From Nitrincola sp048264025 (GTDB taxonomy: Bacteria > Pseudomonadota > Gammaproteobacteria > Pseudomonadales > Balneatricaceae), in the NCBI RefSeq assembly GCF_048264025.1, contig NZ_JBLXDN010000015.1, positions 1 through 64,000 of the forward strand: a stretch of DNA of 64,000 bases, given 5' to 3'. Under the pieces are notes generated by a model. The model was not told the DNA's origin and ran no database searches. It saw only the letters and a list, made by a program, of their open reading frames with translations. Of this stretch, positions 35,371 to 43,962 are shown one piece after another. Position numbers and translations under genes: made by a program. The first letter of the stretch is position 1, and each line of letters starts with the position of its first letter.

Positions 35371-36180
35371 GTGCAGGAACAGGACAAGAGCCCAACCCAG
35401 GGCGAGTACAAGCTAGTTCAGGGGCTGATGCGTGGTCTGTCGCTGCTGCATGCTCTCAACCGATGCGATGGCGGTGCTCGCATCACCGAATTGGCACAAC
35501 AGACAGGACTGCACCGCACCACCGTTCGCCGCCTGCTGGAGACCTTGCAACACGAAGGCTATGTTCGCCGCAGCGAGTCGGACGACAGCTACCTGCTGAC
35601 ACTCAAGGTCCGCGAGCTGAGTGAAGGTTTCCGCGACGAGCACTGGGTTTCCCAGTTTGCAGCCCCACTGCTGGGGCAGCTGTTACAGGAAGTCGTCTGG
35701 CCCACCGATATCTCGACCCTGGATGTGGACGCCATGGTTATCCGTGAAACTACACACCGCTTCAGTCGCTTGTCATTCCACCGCTCTATGGTTGGCCGCC
35801 GCCTGCCGATGCTGATGACCGCCGCAGGCCGTGCCTATATTGCCCACTGTCCGGATCAGGAACGGGAACAGATCATCCAACTCCTTGCCAGCCGAGATGA
35901 CAACCAAGGAGCGCTGGCTCGAGACCCTGAAAGTGTTGAAAAGCTGATCCGTAAAACCCGGCAAGATGGCTACGGCTCCAACTATCGGGACTGGGGTGAA
36001 GAGGGTCGTATCGCCGCTATCGCCCTGCCCATTCGACATGAAGAGCGGGTGCTGGGTTGCCTGAATCTAGTCTATATCGCTGATGCCATGACTATCGAGG
36101 CAGCGGCTGCACGCTACCTTGAAGCCATGCGGTCGGTGGTCACTCGAATCGAACATAGCCTGTCCCCCAAAATCCGCTGA
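35371..36180 (+). CDS. mhpR: IclR-family regulator MhpR
   Basis: 269 aa from a GTG start at 35371, with AGGAG upstream. Winged HTH at about 18-80 (GLMRGLSLLHALNRCDGGAR, ITELAQQTGLHRTTVRRLLE), then the IclR effector domain (RRLPMLMTAAGRAYIAHCPD ... GEEGRIAAIALPIRHEERVL). MhpR activates mhp genes with 3-hydroxyphenylpropionate-type inducers. It sits between two divergent mhp units and has matching GTGCAC operators on both of its sides, so it likely controls both and itself. Confidence 0.88.
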   Translation: MQEQDKSPTQGEYKLVQGLMRGLSLLHALNRCDGGARITELAQQTGLHRTTVRRLLETLQHEGYVRRSESDDSYLLTLKVRELSEGFRDEHWVSQFAAPLLGQLLQEVVWPTDISTLDVDAMVIRETTHRFSRLSFHRSMVGRRLPMLMTAAGRAYIAHCPDQEREQIIQLLASRDDNQGALARDPESVEKLIRKTRQDGYGSNYRDWGEEGRIAAIALPIRHEERVLGCLNLVYIADAMTIEAAAARYLEAMRSVVTRIEHSLSPKIR

Positions 36181-36238
36181 GGCCAATACCCAGGCTTCTC
36201 ACCCGCTGCTCCAGTACTGACCACCACAAGACCTTGCT

Positions 36239-36253
36239 GTGCACTATGTGCAC
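36239..36253. promoter_or_regulatory. MhpR-type operator ahead of mhpB
   Basis: GTGCAC-TAT-GTGCAC in the context CTGTGCACTATGTGCACCC, about 220 bp upstream of the mhpB start. It has the same geometry as the site at 35334. The long AT-rich leader between this site and mhpB must contain the promoter. Confidence 0.7.
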
Positions 36254-36475
36254 CCAAGGTCCGTTTTTGCTTGATGTTATTTTCTCGCCTGTCCAGAATC
36301 CACCCTAAATAAATCGAAAGACTTTACATAAATTCAATTTAATCCTTTCGATTAAGCCCCCTATTTAATTATTTAGAATCGTAATTCATCACAGTATTCA
36401 AAAATCCCTTACAAACACCGGGAGCCAACATATTAATGTTCAGCTCTCGCATAAAGATAAAAAGAAGGTAGAGAT

Positions 36476-37414
36476 ATGAGCATCATGCTTAAATGCCTGT
36501 CGCATACACCTCTGCGTGGCCGTAACGACCCCGGTGCCGATGTTGTTGCCGAAGTGGATAAGGTTCTGGAAGCGGCTCGTGCAGAAGTTGAAGCATTCGA
36601 TCCTGAACTGGTTATTGTATTTGCCCCGGACCACTATAACGGCCTTTTCTACGACCTGATGCCCCCATTCGTAGTCGCTACAGCTGCGGAGTCGGTCGGT
36701 GACTACGGCACTCTGCCCGGCCCCCTATCAGTGGATGCCGAACTGGCACTGGAGCTGACCAAACATCTGATGAACAACGACCTGGATGTCGCCTTGTCGC
36801 ATCGGCTGCGGGTCGATCATGGCTGCACCCAGACTCTGGAAGAAACGACCGGCAGCCTGACCCGCTACCCAGTGATTCCGATCATTATCAACTCAGTGGC
36901 TCCCCCCTTTGTACCCTATCGCCGTATTCGCCAACTGGGTGAGGCCGTGGGTCACTTCCTGGCCGCATTGAACAAGCGTGTGCTGATTCTTGGCACTGGT
37001 GGTCTGTCTCACGAGCCTCCGGTGCCCCTGTTGGCCGATTCACCGCAAGAGATTCAGGAGTTCCTGATCTGCGGTCGTAACCCGACACCTGAAGCCCGTG
37101 CGGCTCGTGAAGCCCGTACTGTTGCTGCCGGCAAAATCTATGGTTCCGAACTTTGCCAGCAAACCCCACTCAACGCGGCCTGGGACGAAGCCTTCATAGA
37201 ACTGCTGCAGAGCGGTGAGCTTGAACAGGTGGATAACTTCGATATCCAGCAGATCTCCACCGAAGCCGGACGCTCTACCCACGAGGTGCGTACCTGGGTT
37301 GCCGCCTTCGCCGCACTGGCTGCCAGCGGTCCCTATCAGGCACGCAAGGACTACTACCGTCCCATCAACGAATGGATTGCGGGCTACGGCGTGGTCAGCG
37401 CCACTCCCGCCTGA
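36476..37414 (+). CDS. mhpB: 3-carboxyethylcatechol 2,3-dioxygenase
   Basis: 312 aa. Class III (LigB-type) extradiol dioxygenase. The catalytic histidines fall at exactly the E. coli MhpB positions: H115 in RVDHGCTQ and H179 in GGLSHEPP. Metal-site residues H10 (LSHTPLRG) and H53 (PDHYNGLF) are also present. It uses Fe(II) and O2 to open 2,3-dihydroxyphenylpropionate (or the cinnamate analogue) by meta cleavage. First gene of the plus-strand catabolic operon. It is followed by the two-component monooxygenase. Confidence 0.93.
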   Translation: MSIMLKCLSHTPLRGRNDPGADVVAEVDKVLEAARAEVEAFDPELVIVFAPDHYNGLFYDLMPPFVVATAAESVGDYGTLPGPLSVDAELALELTKHLMNNDLDVALSHRLRVDHGCTQTLEETTGSLTRYPVIPIIINSVAPPFVPYRRIRQLGEAVGHFLAALNKRVLILGTGGLSHEPPVPLLADSPQEIQEFLICGRNPTPEARAAREARTVAAGKIYGSELCQQTPLNAAWDEAFIELLQSGELEQVDNFDIQQISTEAGRSTHEVRTWVAAFAALAASGPYQARKDYYRPINEWIAGYGVVSATPA

Positions 37415-37461
37415 GCTGACCACAGCTGAACAATAAAACAGACTCATCTGGAGAGACCCAT

Positions 37462-38658
37462 ATGAACGCTATCGTTACCCCAATCCCGACCGAAGAAGAG
37501 ATCGTACAGCGCGCCCGTGACATGATCCCGATGCTGCGTGAGCGTGCCGATGCCTGTGAAAAAGCGCGCATGGTTTCCAAGGAGACCATTCAGGCCTTTC
37601 AGGAAGCCGGCTTCTTCAAAATCCTGCAACCCAAGCTCTGGGGCGGCTACGAGATGCATCCGAATGTACTCAACCGTGTACTGATTGAGCTGGCTCGCGG
37701 CTGTCCGTCCAGCTCCTGGAATGTGATGGTGCTGGGTGTGCATCCTTTCGAAGTGGGTTTGCTGCCGGAACAGGTGGGCGACGAACTCTGGGGGGAGGAC
37801 AACACACGACTGGTTTCCTCCTCATACGCACCTTTCGGCACCGTAGAACTGGTTGAAGGCGGCTACCGTTTGAACGGAGAGTGGCTGACTTCCAGCGGCT
37901 GTGACCATGCCGAAGGTGGTACCTTCCTCGGTGGCCGCGTACTGGAAAACGGCGCGATGGTATTCCGCTCTTTCTGGGTTCAACGCGATCAGATCGCGGA
38001 GATCGTGGATGACTGGCACGTGGTTGGCCTGGCGGGAACCGGCAGCAAGAAGCTGGTGATCAAGGACGTCTTCGTACCGGCTTACCGCAGCCATGTGATT
38101 GGGGCCTATGATCAGGAATCACACGGCAACGTCGCCAATCTATACAAGGTGCCCTTCTTCTTCGTGTTCTATGCCGCCGTATCCTCAGTGCTGATCGGCA
38201 TGGCACGTGGCATGTCTGACCTGTATATCGAGCACATGGTGCCGCGCCAGAACCTGAACCAGGCGGTAGGTGCTGCGGTGAACGATCCGTTTATCAAATA
38301 CCGTCTGGGTGAAGCCGAAGCCAAAATCACAGCGGCCGAGGCCCGAGTGTTGAGCAACACCGAAGAAGCCTGGCGCTATGCTTCTCGTGGCGAGTTGGTA
38401 CCAACCGATGTACGTGTGCGTCACTTCGCCACCAACCAGTTCACCGGCGGCGACTGCTTTGATGCGGCGCACATGATCTTCAAGAAGACCTCAACCCGTG
38501 GCGTCTGGTTGAACAACCCGATGCAGCGCCAGATGCGCGACATCCTGGTCGGTGCCAACCACATCACTCAGAACCAGGACAATATCGGTGATCTCCTGGG
38601 CGGTCAGTTGCTGGGCAACCCGCTGCCCCAGCCGAATCCTTTCGGCGTTAAGGCATAA
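37462..38658 (+). CDS. Group D flavin-dependent monooxygenase, oxygenase component
   Basis: 398 aa with the acyl-CoA-dehydrogenase fold of HpaB/HsaA-type oxygenases: the N-terminal helical domain (ACEKARMVSKETIQAFQEAG), the middle beta domain (GGYRLNGEWLTSSGCDHAEG) and the C-terminal four-helix bundle (AAVSSVLIGMARGMSDLYIE). It uses FADH2 supplied by a separate reductase (next gene) to hydroxylate phenols. It lies between mhpB and mhpC, where E. coli has the single-component MhpA. I therefore infer 3-(3- or 4-hydroxyphenyl)propionate ortho-hydroxylation. The gene has AGAGA upstream and sits 47 bp after mhpB. Confidence 0.85.
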   Translation: MNAIVTPIPTEEEIVQRARDMIPMLRERADACEKARMVSKETIQAFQEAGFFKILQPKLWGGYEMHPNVLNRVLIELARGCPSSSWNVMVLGVHPFEVGLLPEQVGDELWGEDNTRLVSSSYAPFGTVELVEGGYRLNGEWLTSSGCDHAEGGTFLGGRVLENGAMVFRSFWVQRDQIAEIVDDWHVVGLAGTGSKKLVIKDVFVPAYRSHVIGAYDQESHGNVANLYKVPFFFVFYAAVSSVLIGMARGMSDLYIEHMVPRQNLNQAVGAAVNDPFIKYRLGEAEAKITAAEARVLSNTEEAWRYASRGELVPTDVRVRHFATNQFTGGDCFDAAHMIFKKTSTRGVWLNNPMQRQMRDILVGANHITQNQDNIGDLLGGQLLGNPLPQPNPFGVKA

Positions 38659-38692
38659 GCCAAATACCTTTGGCGCAAATGCCAGAGCCTAA

Positions 38693-38720
38693 GGGCCTTC
38701 TGTATAGCTGCAGAAGGCCC
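38693..38720. other. Stem-loop between oxygenase and reductase genes
   Basis: A perfect 10-bp stem, GGGCCTTCTG and CAGAAGGCCC, with an 8-base loop. No T-run follows, so termination is unlikely. It may act as an mRNA-stability or processing element that sets the oxygenase to reductase ratio. Confidence 0.5.
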
Positions 38721-38745
38721 CGCCTGAATTATTAGAGAGACGATC

Positions 38746-39297
38746 ATGAATCAGCACATCAACCAGCTGCTCGACTGGACACCCAACGCCGAGCTCAGTG
38801 AAAAGCCGATGGTCAGTGCCGACGAACACCGTAACGGCATGCGTCATTTCGCCATGGGCGTCAGCACCATCACCACCGGCGATGACAAGGCCCGCGCCGG
38901 CCTGACCGCCACAGCTGTCTGCTCGGTAACTGCCGACCCACCTCGCCTGGTCGTGTTCGTTAACAAGGGTGTCTACGCCAGTGAACTGATCCTCAAGAAC
39001 GGCGCTCTGTGTGTCAACATCCTGGCCGGCGACCAGGAAGAAGTGGCCAAGGCCTTCGCAGGCATGATCAAGGATGTACAGGGTGAGTCCCGCTTCGAAT
39101 ACGGCACCTGGGACAGTCTGGCCACCGGCGCTCCGGTACTGCAGGACGCGCTGGCCAATTTCGATTGCCGGGTGGTCAAGGTATTTGACGAGAGCACTCA
39201 CCACGCCTTCCTCTGCGAGGTACTGGCCACCCGTGAGCGCCAGGATGGTGAAGCTCTTATCTATCTGAACGGCGGCTTCCGTCAGATTCCACAATAA
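38746..39297 (+). CDS. Flavin reductase component (HpaC/HsaB-like)
   Basis: 183 aa. FMN-binding split-barrel flavin reductase: FAMGVSTITTGDDKARAGLT and TATAVCSVTADPPRLVVFVN (flavin binding), followed by LKNGALCVNILAGDQEEVAK. It would use NAD(P)H to make free reduced flavin for the preceding oxygenase. The two are separated by a short hairpin only. The N-terminal ~30 residues (NQLLDWTPNAELSEKPMVSA) extend beyond minimal family members. Confidence 0.88.
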   Translation: MNQHINQLLDWTPNAELSEKPMVSADEHRNGMRHFAMGVSTITTGDDKARAGLTATAVCSVTADPPRLVVFVNKGVYASELILKNGALCVNILAGDQEEVAKAFAGMIKDVQGESRFEYGTWDSLATGAPVLQDALANFDCRVVKVFDESTHHAFLCEVLATRERQDGEALIYLNGGFRQIPQ

Positions 39298-39317
39298 AAA
39301 ACCTCACAGATTATCAT

Positions 39318-39337
39318 GCCCCGGCAATTGCCGGGGC
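39318..39337. other. 20-bp perfect palindrome ahead of mhpC
   Basis: GCCCCGGCAATTGCCGGGGC forms a strong hairpin between the reductase and mhpC genes. It lacks a T-run, so like the 38.7-kb stem-loop it is more likely a processing or stability element than a terminator. Confidence 0.5.
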
Positions 39338-39361
39338 GAGCAGTTTTAGCAGGAGAGCAAA

Positions 39362-40222
39362 ATGAGCATGAACCTGACCGAAGCAGACAGCAGCCGCTTT
39401 ATCGACATCGAACTGGATGGCCAGCCGATCAAGCTGCATTACAACGACTGTGGCGAAGGCGCTGAGACCGTGGTGATGTTGCACGGTTCAGGCCCTGGCG
39501 CCAGCGGCTGGGCCAATTTCAACCGTAATATCGAGCCACTGGTTACTGCGGGATATCGCGTCATCCTTCTCGACTGCCCGGGCTGGAGCAAAAGCGACTC
39601 CATCGTCTGCACCGGCTCACGCTCGGATCTCAATGCCCGCGCACTCAAGGCTGTCGTGGATGCACTGGACCTTGAGCATATCCATATTCTGGGCAACTCA
39701 ATGGGAGGCCACAGCGCCGTTGCCTTTACCCTGGAATACCCTGAGTTCGTTGGCAAGCTTGTGCTTATGGGAGGCGGCACCGGAGGTGCCAGTCTATTCA
39801 CGCCGATGCCAGCGGAAGGGATCAAGCTACTGCAAGGGCTCTACTGCGAGCCGACTATCGAAAACTTGAAGAAGATGATGTCGGTGTTCGTGTTCGACAC
39901 CAGCGACCTGACAGAAGAACTGTTCCAGGCGCGTCTGGACAACATGCTCAAGCGTCGTGATCATCTGGAAAACTTTGTGAAAAGCATGGCCGCCAATCCC
40001 AAACAGTTCCCGGACTTCAGTCCCCGCCTGCCTGAAATTCAGCAGGATACACTGGTCATCTGGGGCCGCCAGGACCGCTTCGTGCCGATGGACACAGGTC
40101 TGCGTCTGGTTGCAGGTATTCCCAACTCTCAGCTGCACATTTTCAATCAGTGCGGTCACTGGGCGCAGTGGGAACACGCGGAAAGGTTCAATAGAATGGT
40201 ATTAGATTTTTTACTGAACTAG
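39362..40222 (+). CDS. mhpC: 2-hydroxy-6-oxonona-2,4-dienedioate hydrolase
   Basis: 286 aa alpha/beta-hydrolase. Catalytic triad S113 (GNSMGGH), D238 (WGRQDRF) and H266 (NQCGHWAQWE). The oxyanion-hole segment HGSGPGASGW is typical of C-C bond hydrolases of meta-cleavage pathways. It cleaves the MhpB ring-opened product to 2-hydroxypenta-2,4-dienoate plus succinate (or fumarate), feeding mhpD-E-F. AGGAGAGC lies before the ATG. It is the last intact gene of the operon; a broken gene and an IS30 follow. Confidence 0.92.
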   Translation: MSMNLTEADSSRFIDIELDGQPIKLHYNDCGEGAETVVMLHGSGPGASGWANFNRNIEPLVTAGYRVILLDCPGWSKSDSIVCTGSRSDLNARALKAVVDALDLEHIHILGNSMGGHSAVAFTLEYPEFVGKLVLMGGGTGGASLFTPMPAEGIKLLQGLYCEPTIENLKKMMSVFVFDTSDLTEELFQARLDNMLKRRDHLENFVKSMAANPKQFPDFSPRLPEIQQDTLVIWGRQDRFVPMDTGLRLVAGIPNSQLHIFNQCGHWAQWEHAERFNRMVLDFLLN

Positions 40223-40352
40223 GGAGCGTGTGAACAAGTCCTTCGCCTGAGATAATACCAGCTCAGGAACAGGGATGCTCGAATGGATCAGCTGCTGACC
40301 TTCACTGACAGCAAGCTCAGCAACACCCCGTCAGACCCGTAAGGAGAAATTT

Positions 40353-40390
40353 ATGGGACGAATGGATAGGCTGATCCATGGGTCATCGGG
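40353..40390 (+). pseudogene. Start of a truncated gene (SDR-like) cut by IS30
   Basis: AAGGAG lies 8 bp before an ATG at 40353 reading MGRMDRLIHGSSGIQ. This has the look of a short-chain-dehydrogenase N-terminus (MGR.DGK...TGGSSGIG) with losses. It runs into the IS30 left end after about 13 codons. The match is short, so this is only a suggestion, but the good ribosome-binding site says a gene once followed mhpC. Confidence 0.35.
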
Positions 40391-41471
40391 AATTCAGATA
40401 ATAAGTGCGACACTCATGGTTGAACGTCGAGAGGTAGCCAACTGCTGACAGTGGTACGCTTCATCTCGCCAAAGGTAGAAGTAAGTATCACCATGAGTTA
40501 TCAGCAGTTGACCGAGGGGAAACGATACCAGATATCGGCCCTTCTTGTGCAGGGCTATTCCCCTTCAGCGATCGCCAGAGCGGTCAAGATCCACCGTTCC
40601 ACTGTCTATCGGGAGTTGAAGCGTAACAGCGACCAGAGCGTGTACGAACCCGAGAGTGCGCATCAGAAAGCCTTGCTTCGCCGTACCAGCTCTCACAAGC
40701 GTCGCGTGTCAGAACTGGTCGTACAGTATGTTGAAATGACGCTGTCTTGGCTATGGAGTCCTGAGCAAATAAGCGGTATTGGTAAACTCATTGGTCTACC
40801 CGTCAGCCATGAGTGGATCTACCGCCATATTGCTGCTGATAAGGTTAGTGGCGGCAAGCTTTACAGGTGTCTGCGCCAGGGACATAAACGCTATCGCAAA
40901 GGCAGAAACAGCAAACGGTCGGCTATCCCGGAGCCGCTTTCGATCGATGAGCGCCCTGCTATTGTGGACGCGCGGACACGCTTCGGTGACTGGGAAATTG
41001 ATACTGTGCTGGGTAAACACGGAACCGGTGCTCTGGTGACGTTGGCTGAGCGCAAAAGTCGCTTGTATCTGGTACGTAGAGTCGGCTCCAAACGAGCGAC
41101 AGACGTTCGTGACGCAGTTATTGCAATGCTCAAGCCCTATGCTGACCATGTACATACGATCACGGCAGACAACGGAAGCGAATTTGTCGAGCACCAAGCA
41201 ATCGCCAAGGCATTGAAGACAAAGTTTTATTTTGCCCACCCGTACTCATCATGGGAGCGCGGACTGAACGAGAACTTTAATGGTCTGTTGCGGCAGTTCA
41301 TTCCGAAAGGTACGGATCTGCGATTGATTACCGACGAGGATGTCCGTCGCGTAGAGAAAAATTTAAACCTGAGGCCCCGCAAGTGCCTTGGGTTCAGGCA
41401 GCCTGAAGTCGTGTTTCGGGAATACCTTCAGGCTGCATAGGCGGGTGTCGCACTTCGGAGGTGAATCCGCG
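40388..41471 (+). mobile_element. IS30-family insertion sequence, apparently complete
   Basis: About 1084 bp. Left end GGGAATTCAGATAATAAGTG and right end (inverted) GCGGATTCACCTCCGAAGTG, both leading into CGACAC, form imperfect ~26-bp inverted repeats. The right-end form recurs at 2767, 13819, 20322 and 63013, which defines the terminus. The element carries a full-length transposase and truncates tctC on its right side and a possible SDR gene on its left. The flanks do not rejoin into one gene, so a deletion accompanied or followed insertion. Confidence 0.88.
40493..41440 (+). CDS. IS30-family transposase
   Basis: 315 aa from the ATG at 40493 (MSYQQLTEGKRYQISALLVQ). N-terminal HTH (YSPSAIARAVKIHRSTVYRE), second HTH-like region (LWSPEQISGIGKLIGLPVSH), and DDE catalytic domain: D in WEIDTVLGKHG, D in ITADNGSEF, and E in the SSWERGLNENFNGLLRQF segment. 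No frame damage. It binds the element ends and catalyses copy-type transposition. This is the only intact transposase among the five IS30 traces in the window. Confidence 0.92.
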   Translation: MSYQQLTEGKRYQISALLVQGYSPSAIARAVKIHRSTVYRELKRNSDQSVYEPESAHQKALLRRTSSHKRRVSELVVQYVEMTLSWLWSPEQISGIGKLIGLPVSHEWIYRHIAADKVSGGKLYRCLRQGHKRYRKGRNSKRSAIPEPLSIDERPAIVDARTRFGDWEIDTVLGKHGTGALVTLAERKSRLYLVRRVGSKRATDVRDAVIAMLKPYADHVHTITADNGSEFVEHQAIAKALKTKFYFAHPYSSWERGLNENFNGLLRQFIPKGTDLRLITDEDVRRVEKNLNLRPRKCLGFRQPEVVFREYLQAA

Positions 41472-42331
41472 TCTTCGGTCAGTTTCTTGACCGCATTTGT
41501 CCAGTATTCGTAAGCTTCTTCTGAAGCACCTTTTGGAATGTAGAGACCACGCCAGTTGGGGCCGATTACGTCATAGCCCTGTTCAATTGCAGTCGGGAAT
41601 TGCTCGTAACCGGACAGACGCTCAGGTGACATCACTGCCAGCACACGAACATCACCGGATTCAGCAAAGCCACGAATTTCCGAGAAATCTCCCGAGAACA
41701 CCTGAACGGCATTAGATAACAAGGCTGTCATCGCCTCACCGCCACCAGGGAAAGCGACATATTTGAGTTTGCGTGCATCCTGCAGACCTGCCGCCTTCGC
41801 CAGCATTAGCGGTTTGATGTGGTCATAACCCCCAACGGCAGAACCACCCGACCAGGCAACCTTGCGCGGATCAGCAACAACAGCATCCATCAGCGATTTC
41901 AGGTCCTTGTATTCAGAATCTTTTGCAACCGCGATTGCACCATATTCAGCACCAAATGTAGCCAACCAACGAACATCATCAGGTGTAGAACCCGGGTATG
42001 CATCCTGTGCCAAACGTGACGTTGTACCGTTGGACGCCGCGACGATGAGGCTGTTGTCTTCATTGCGCTCATTGGAAACGTAGGCGTATGCCACACCGCC
42101 GCCACCGCCAGACATGTTGGTGACCTGCATGGTGTCTTCGATCAATCCAAGATCAAACAGGTACTTGGCAGTACTTCGGCAGATGAAATCCCAGCCACCA
42201 CCAGCGCCAGCCGGCGCAATGCAATCAGGGCTTTCAGGCTTGAATTCGGCAGCATAAGCCCCGGTTACACTTGCAAAACTCGCAATCGAAGCAAGGGTCA
42301 GTGCACATAGTGTTTTTTTGTTCTTAATCAT
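41472..42331 (-). pseudogene. TctC-type tricarboxylate-binding protein, C-terminus cut by IS30
   Basis: From the ATG at 42331 (GGAG upstream): signal peptide MIKNKKTLCALTLASIASFA, then the Bug/TctC fold (CIAPAGAGGGWDFICRSTAK, GGGGGVAYAYVSNE, GEAMTALLSNAVQVFSGD, GYDVIGPNWRGLYIPKG). The reading runs into the IS30 end after KKLTEDAD, losing roughly the last 40 residues. TctC binds organic acids for the TctAB permease; no tctAB genes are near. It is divergent from the GntR gene, its probable regulator. Confidence 0.85.
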
Positions 42332-42838
42332 GCTCTTCTCCAGTCTTTGTAATTTTTCTTGGCACGCTACGCGGGACATTATTGGTTATTTGAGCACACA
42401 AATACAATCAAGATTTTTCAATTTTTCACCTGAGCCAACCATCCATTACAAGAGCGAACCCTAAAAAAGCCAGTAAATATGCATTTACTTCTTTATAATC
42501 AGATAGTTACAAATTTACTATTTGTATTTCCGCGACCATTATTCCTGCTTTTAGTTTTCAATGTAGCCTCGAATGCAACATCATCCAGCCACCAAGACTG
42601 GTTTTTCATCCCTTCCATCTACTTTACATCCATTGTTTATAAGACAAATGTGACATTCCACCCACTTCACCAAAGTGGTAAATTATTGCCACCAGATAGG
42701 AAATAGCTCCCTTTCATTGCACTTATATGCATGAATATTCAATATGAGCTAAGATGCGGCAGCGCATTCACACGCGGTTAGTGCTTTTAATCCGGCTCAG
42801 TCTGGAGAGGCCGCAGAGGACACAGGACAGATATCGAA
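42332..42838. promoter_or_regulatory. tctC-GntR divergent control region
   Basis: About 0.5 kb, AT-rich, without genes. It contains CCACTT-CACCA-AAGTGG (42662-42678), an inverted repeat that could be a GntR-family operator. No other structure stood out. Confidence 0.4.
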
Positions 42839-43717
42839 ATGGCAAATGGTGATGTAACAAGCAAGATAGCCAAGATGATTTTGCAGGAGCTCCTGTCTGG
42901 AGACCTCAGCTGCGGCGAACATATCAATGCAAACAGCCTGGCCGATCACTATGGCGTGTCTCGCACTCCAATCCGTGAAGCACTAAAAGAGCTGGAAATT
43001 AAGTCGGTTGTGATTCGTAAACCTAATCGTGGCTACTTCATTGCCGACGAGCTACCGCGTGATGTAATGGACTGGGCCAAGACCCAACTGGAAGAGTCTG
43101 CTGATGAATATCAGACACTGGTAAACGACTGGCTTGAAGACGCCATACCTGAAGAATTTACCGAGCAATTCATCAAAGATCGCTACAACTGGACCAAGCT
43201 GAAGACAACGGCGATGCTTTCCCGTGCCAACCGCGAAGGCTGGGCAGAGCGCAAACCCGGCTATGGCTGGAAGCTTCTACAAGTCGCCAAAACCGCCGAA
43301 GCTTTCAGCCAAATCTACCGATTGCGAATAGCCCTTGAGCCTGCCGCATTGCTCGAACCTACATTTCAATTGGATCATAAGGTCCTCAAAGAACTTCGCG
43401 CCGCTCAAAAACGGATGCTGGCCGCCGATGTAGGCTCTCTCTCCAATGAAGTTATCCTCAGTTACGGGCCAAATTTCCACGAAGAGTTGATCCGAATGTC
43501 CGGCAACCCCTACTTTCTGATGGCGCTTCAGCAAGCAAACCGCATGCGTAAGCTGATGGAATACAAAGCCCCTATTGATCGTGAACGGCTTGAAGAGCAG
43601 TACAGCGAACATCTGGAAATTCTGGATTTGCTTGAAGCTGGTAACGTTGTAGATGCGTCCTACAAGCTCCGACAGCACCTGGTTGGCGCCTTTGCACGCA
43701 AAAGTCGCGCAAGTTAA
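42839..43717 (+). CDS. GntR/FCD-family regulator with two winged-helix-like segments
   Basis: 292 aa. The first winged helix is at about 5-70 (SLADHYGVSRTPIREALKEL). A second winged-helix-like stretch lies at about 100-145 (FTEQFIKDRYNWTKLKTTAM, EGWAERKPGYGWKLL). The FCD ligand-binding domain follows (about 155-285: QIYRLRIALEPAALLEPTFQ, NFHEELIRMSGNPYF), with the His residues that usually bind a metal. It probably represses the divergent tctC gene in response to an organic acid. Confidence 0.82.
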   Translation: MANGDVTSKIAKMILQELLSGDLSCGEHINANSLADHYGVSRTPIREALKELEIKSVVIRKPNRGYFIADELPRDVMDWAKTQLEESADEYQTLVNDWLEDAIPEEFTEQFIKDRYNWTKLKTTAMLSRANREGWAERKPGYGWKLLQVAKTAEAFSQIYRLRIALEPAALLEPTFQLDHKVLKELRAAQKRMLAADVGSLSNEVILSYGPNFHEELIRMSGNPYFLMALQQANRMRKLMEYKAPIDRERLEEQYSEHLEILDLLEAGNVVDASYKLRQHLVGAFARKSRAS

Positions 43718-43847
43718 TGTTTCTAAGCCTGCTTTCCTGACCATAGGCTCTCTGGACTCCTCCCTTAGAGCCTTCTCCGACATCTCCAGCCTTGCCTTAA
43801 AACGCACCTTTTGGGTCAGCACAGTGAATTTGCTGATGACGGATTGT

Positions 43848-43895
43848 TTTGATGATAGTCATCATCTATTATTTTTGATGATGACTATCATCAAA
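43848..43895. promoter_or_regulatory. Perfect inverted repeat ahead of the TetR gene
   Basis: The arms 43848-43866 and 43877-43895 (TTTGATGATAGTCATCATC and its exact complement) are 19 bp each with a 10-bp spacer. Each arm contains its own small palindrome (GATGAtagTCATC), so two TetR-dimer sites are possible. It lies about 70 bp before the TetR start, which fits autorepression and control of the adjacent MFS gene. Confidence 0.65.
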
Positions 43896-43962
43896 GTGCA
43901 AGCCCTAGTCTCTGATGCTAGCGGCCATGTGCCCCCACATATCGTTAATCGAGTATGCAGAC

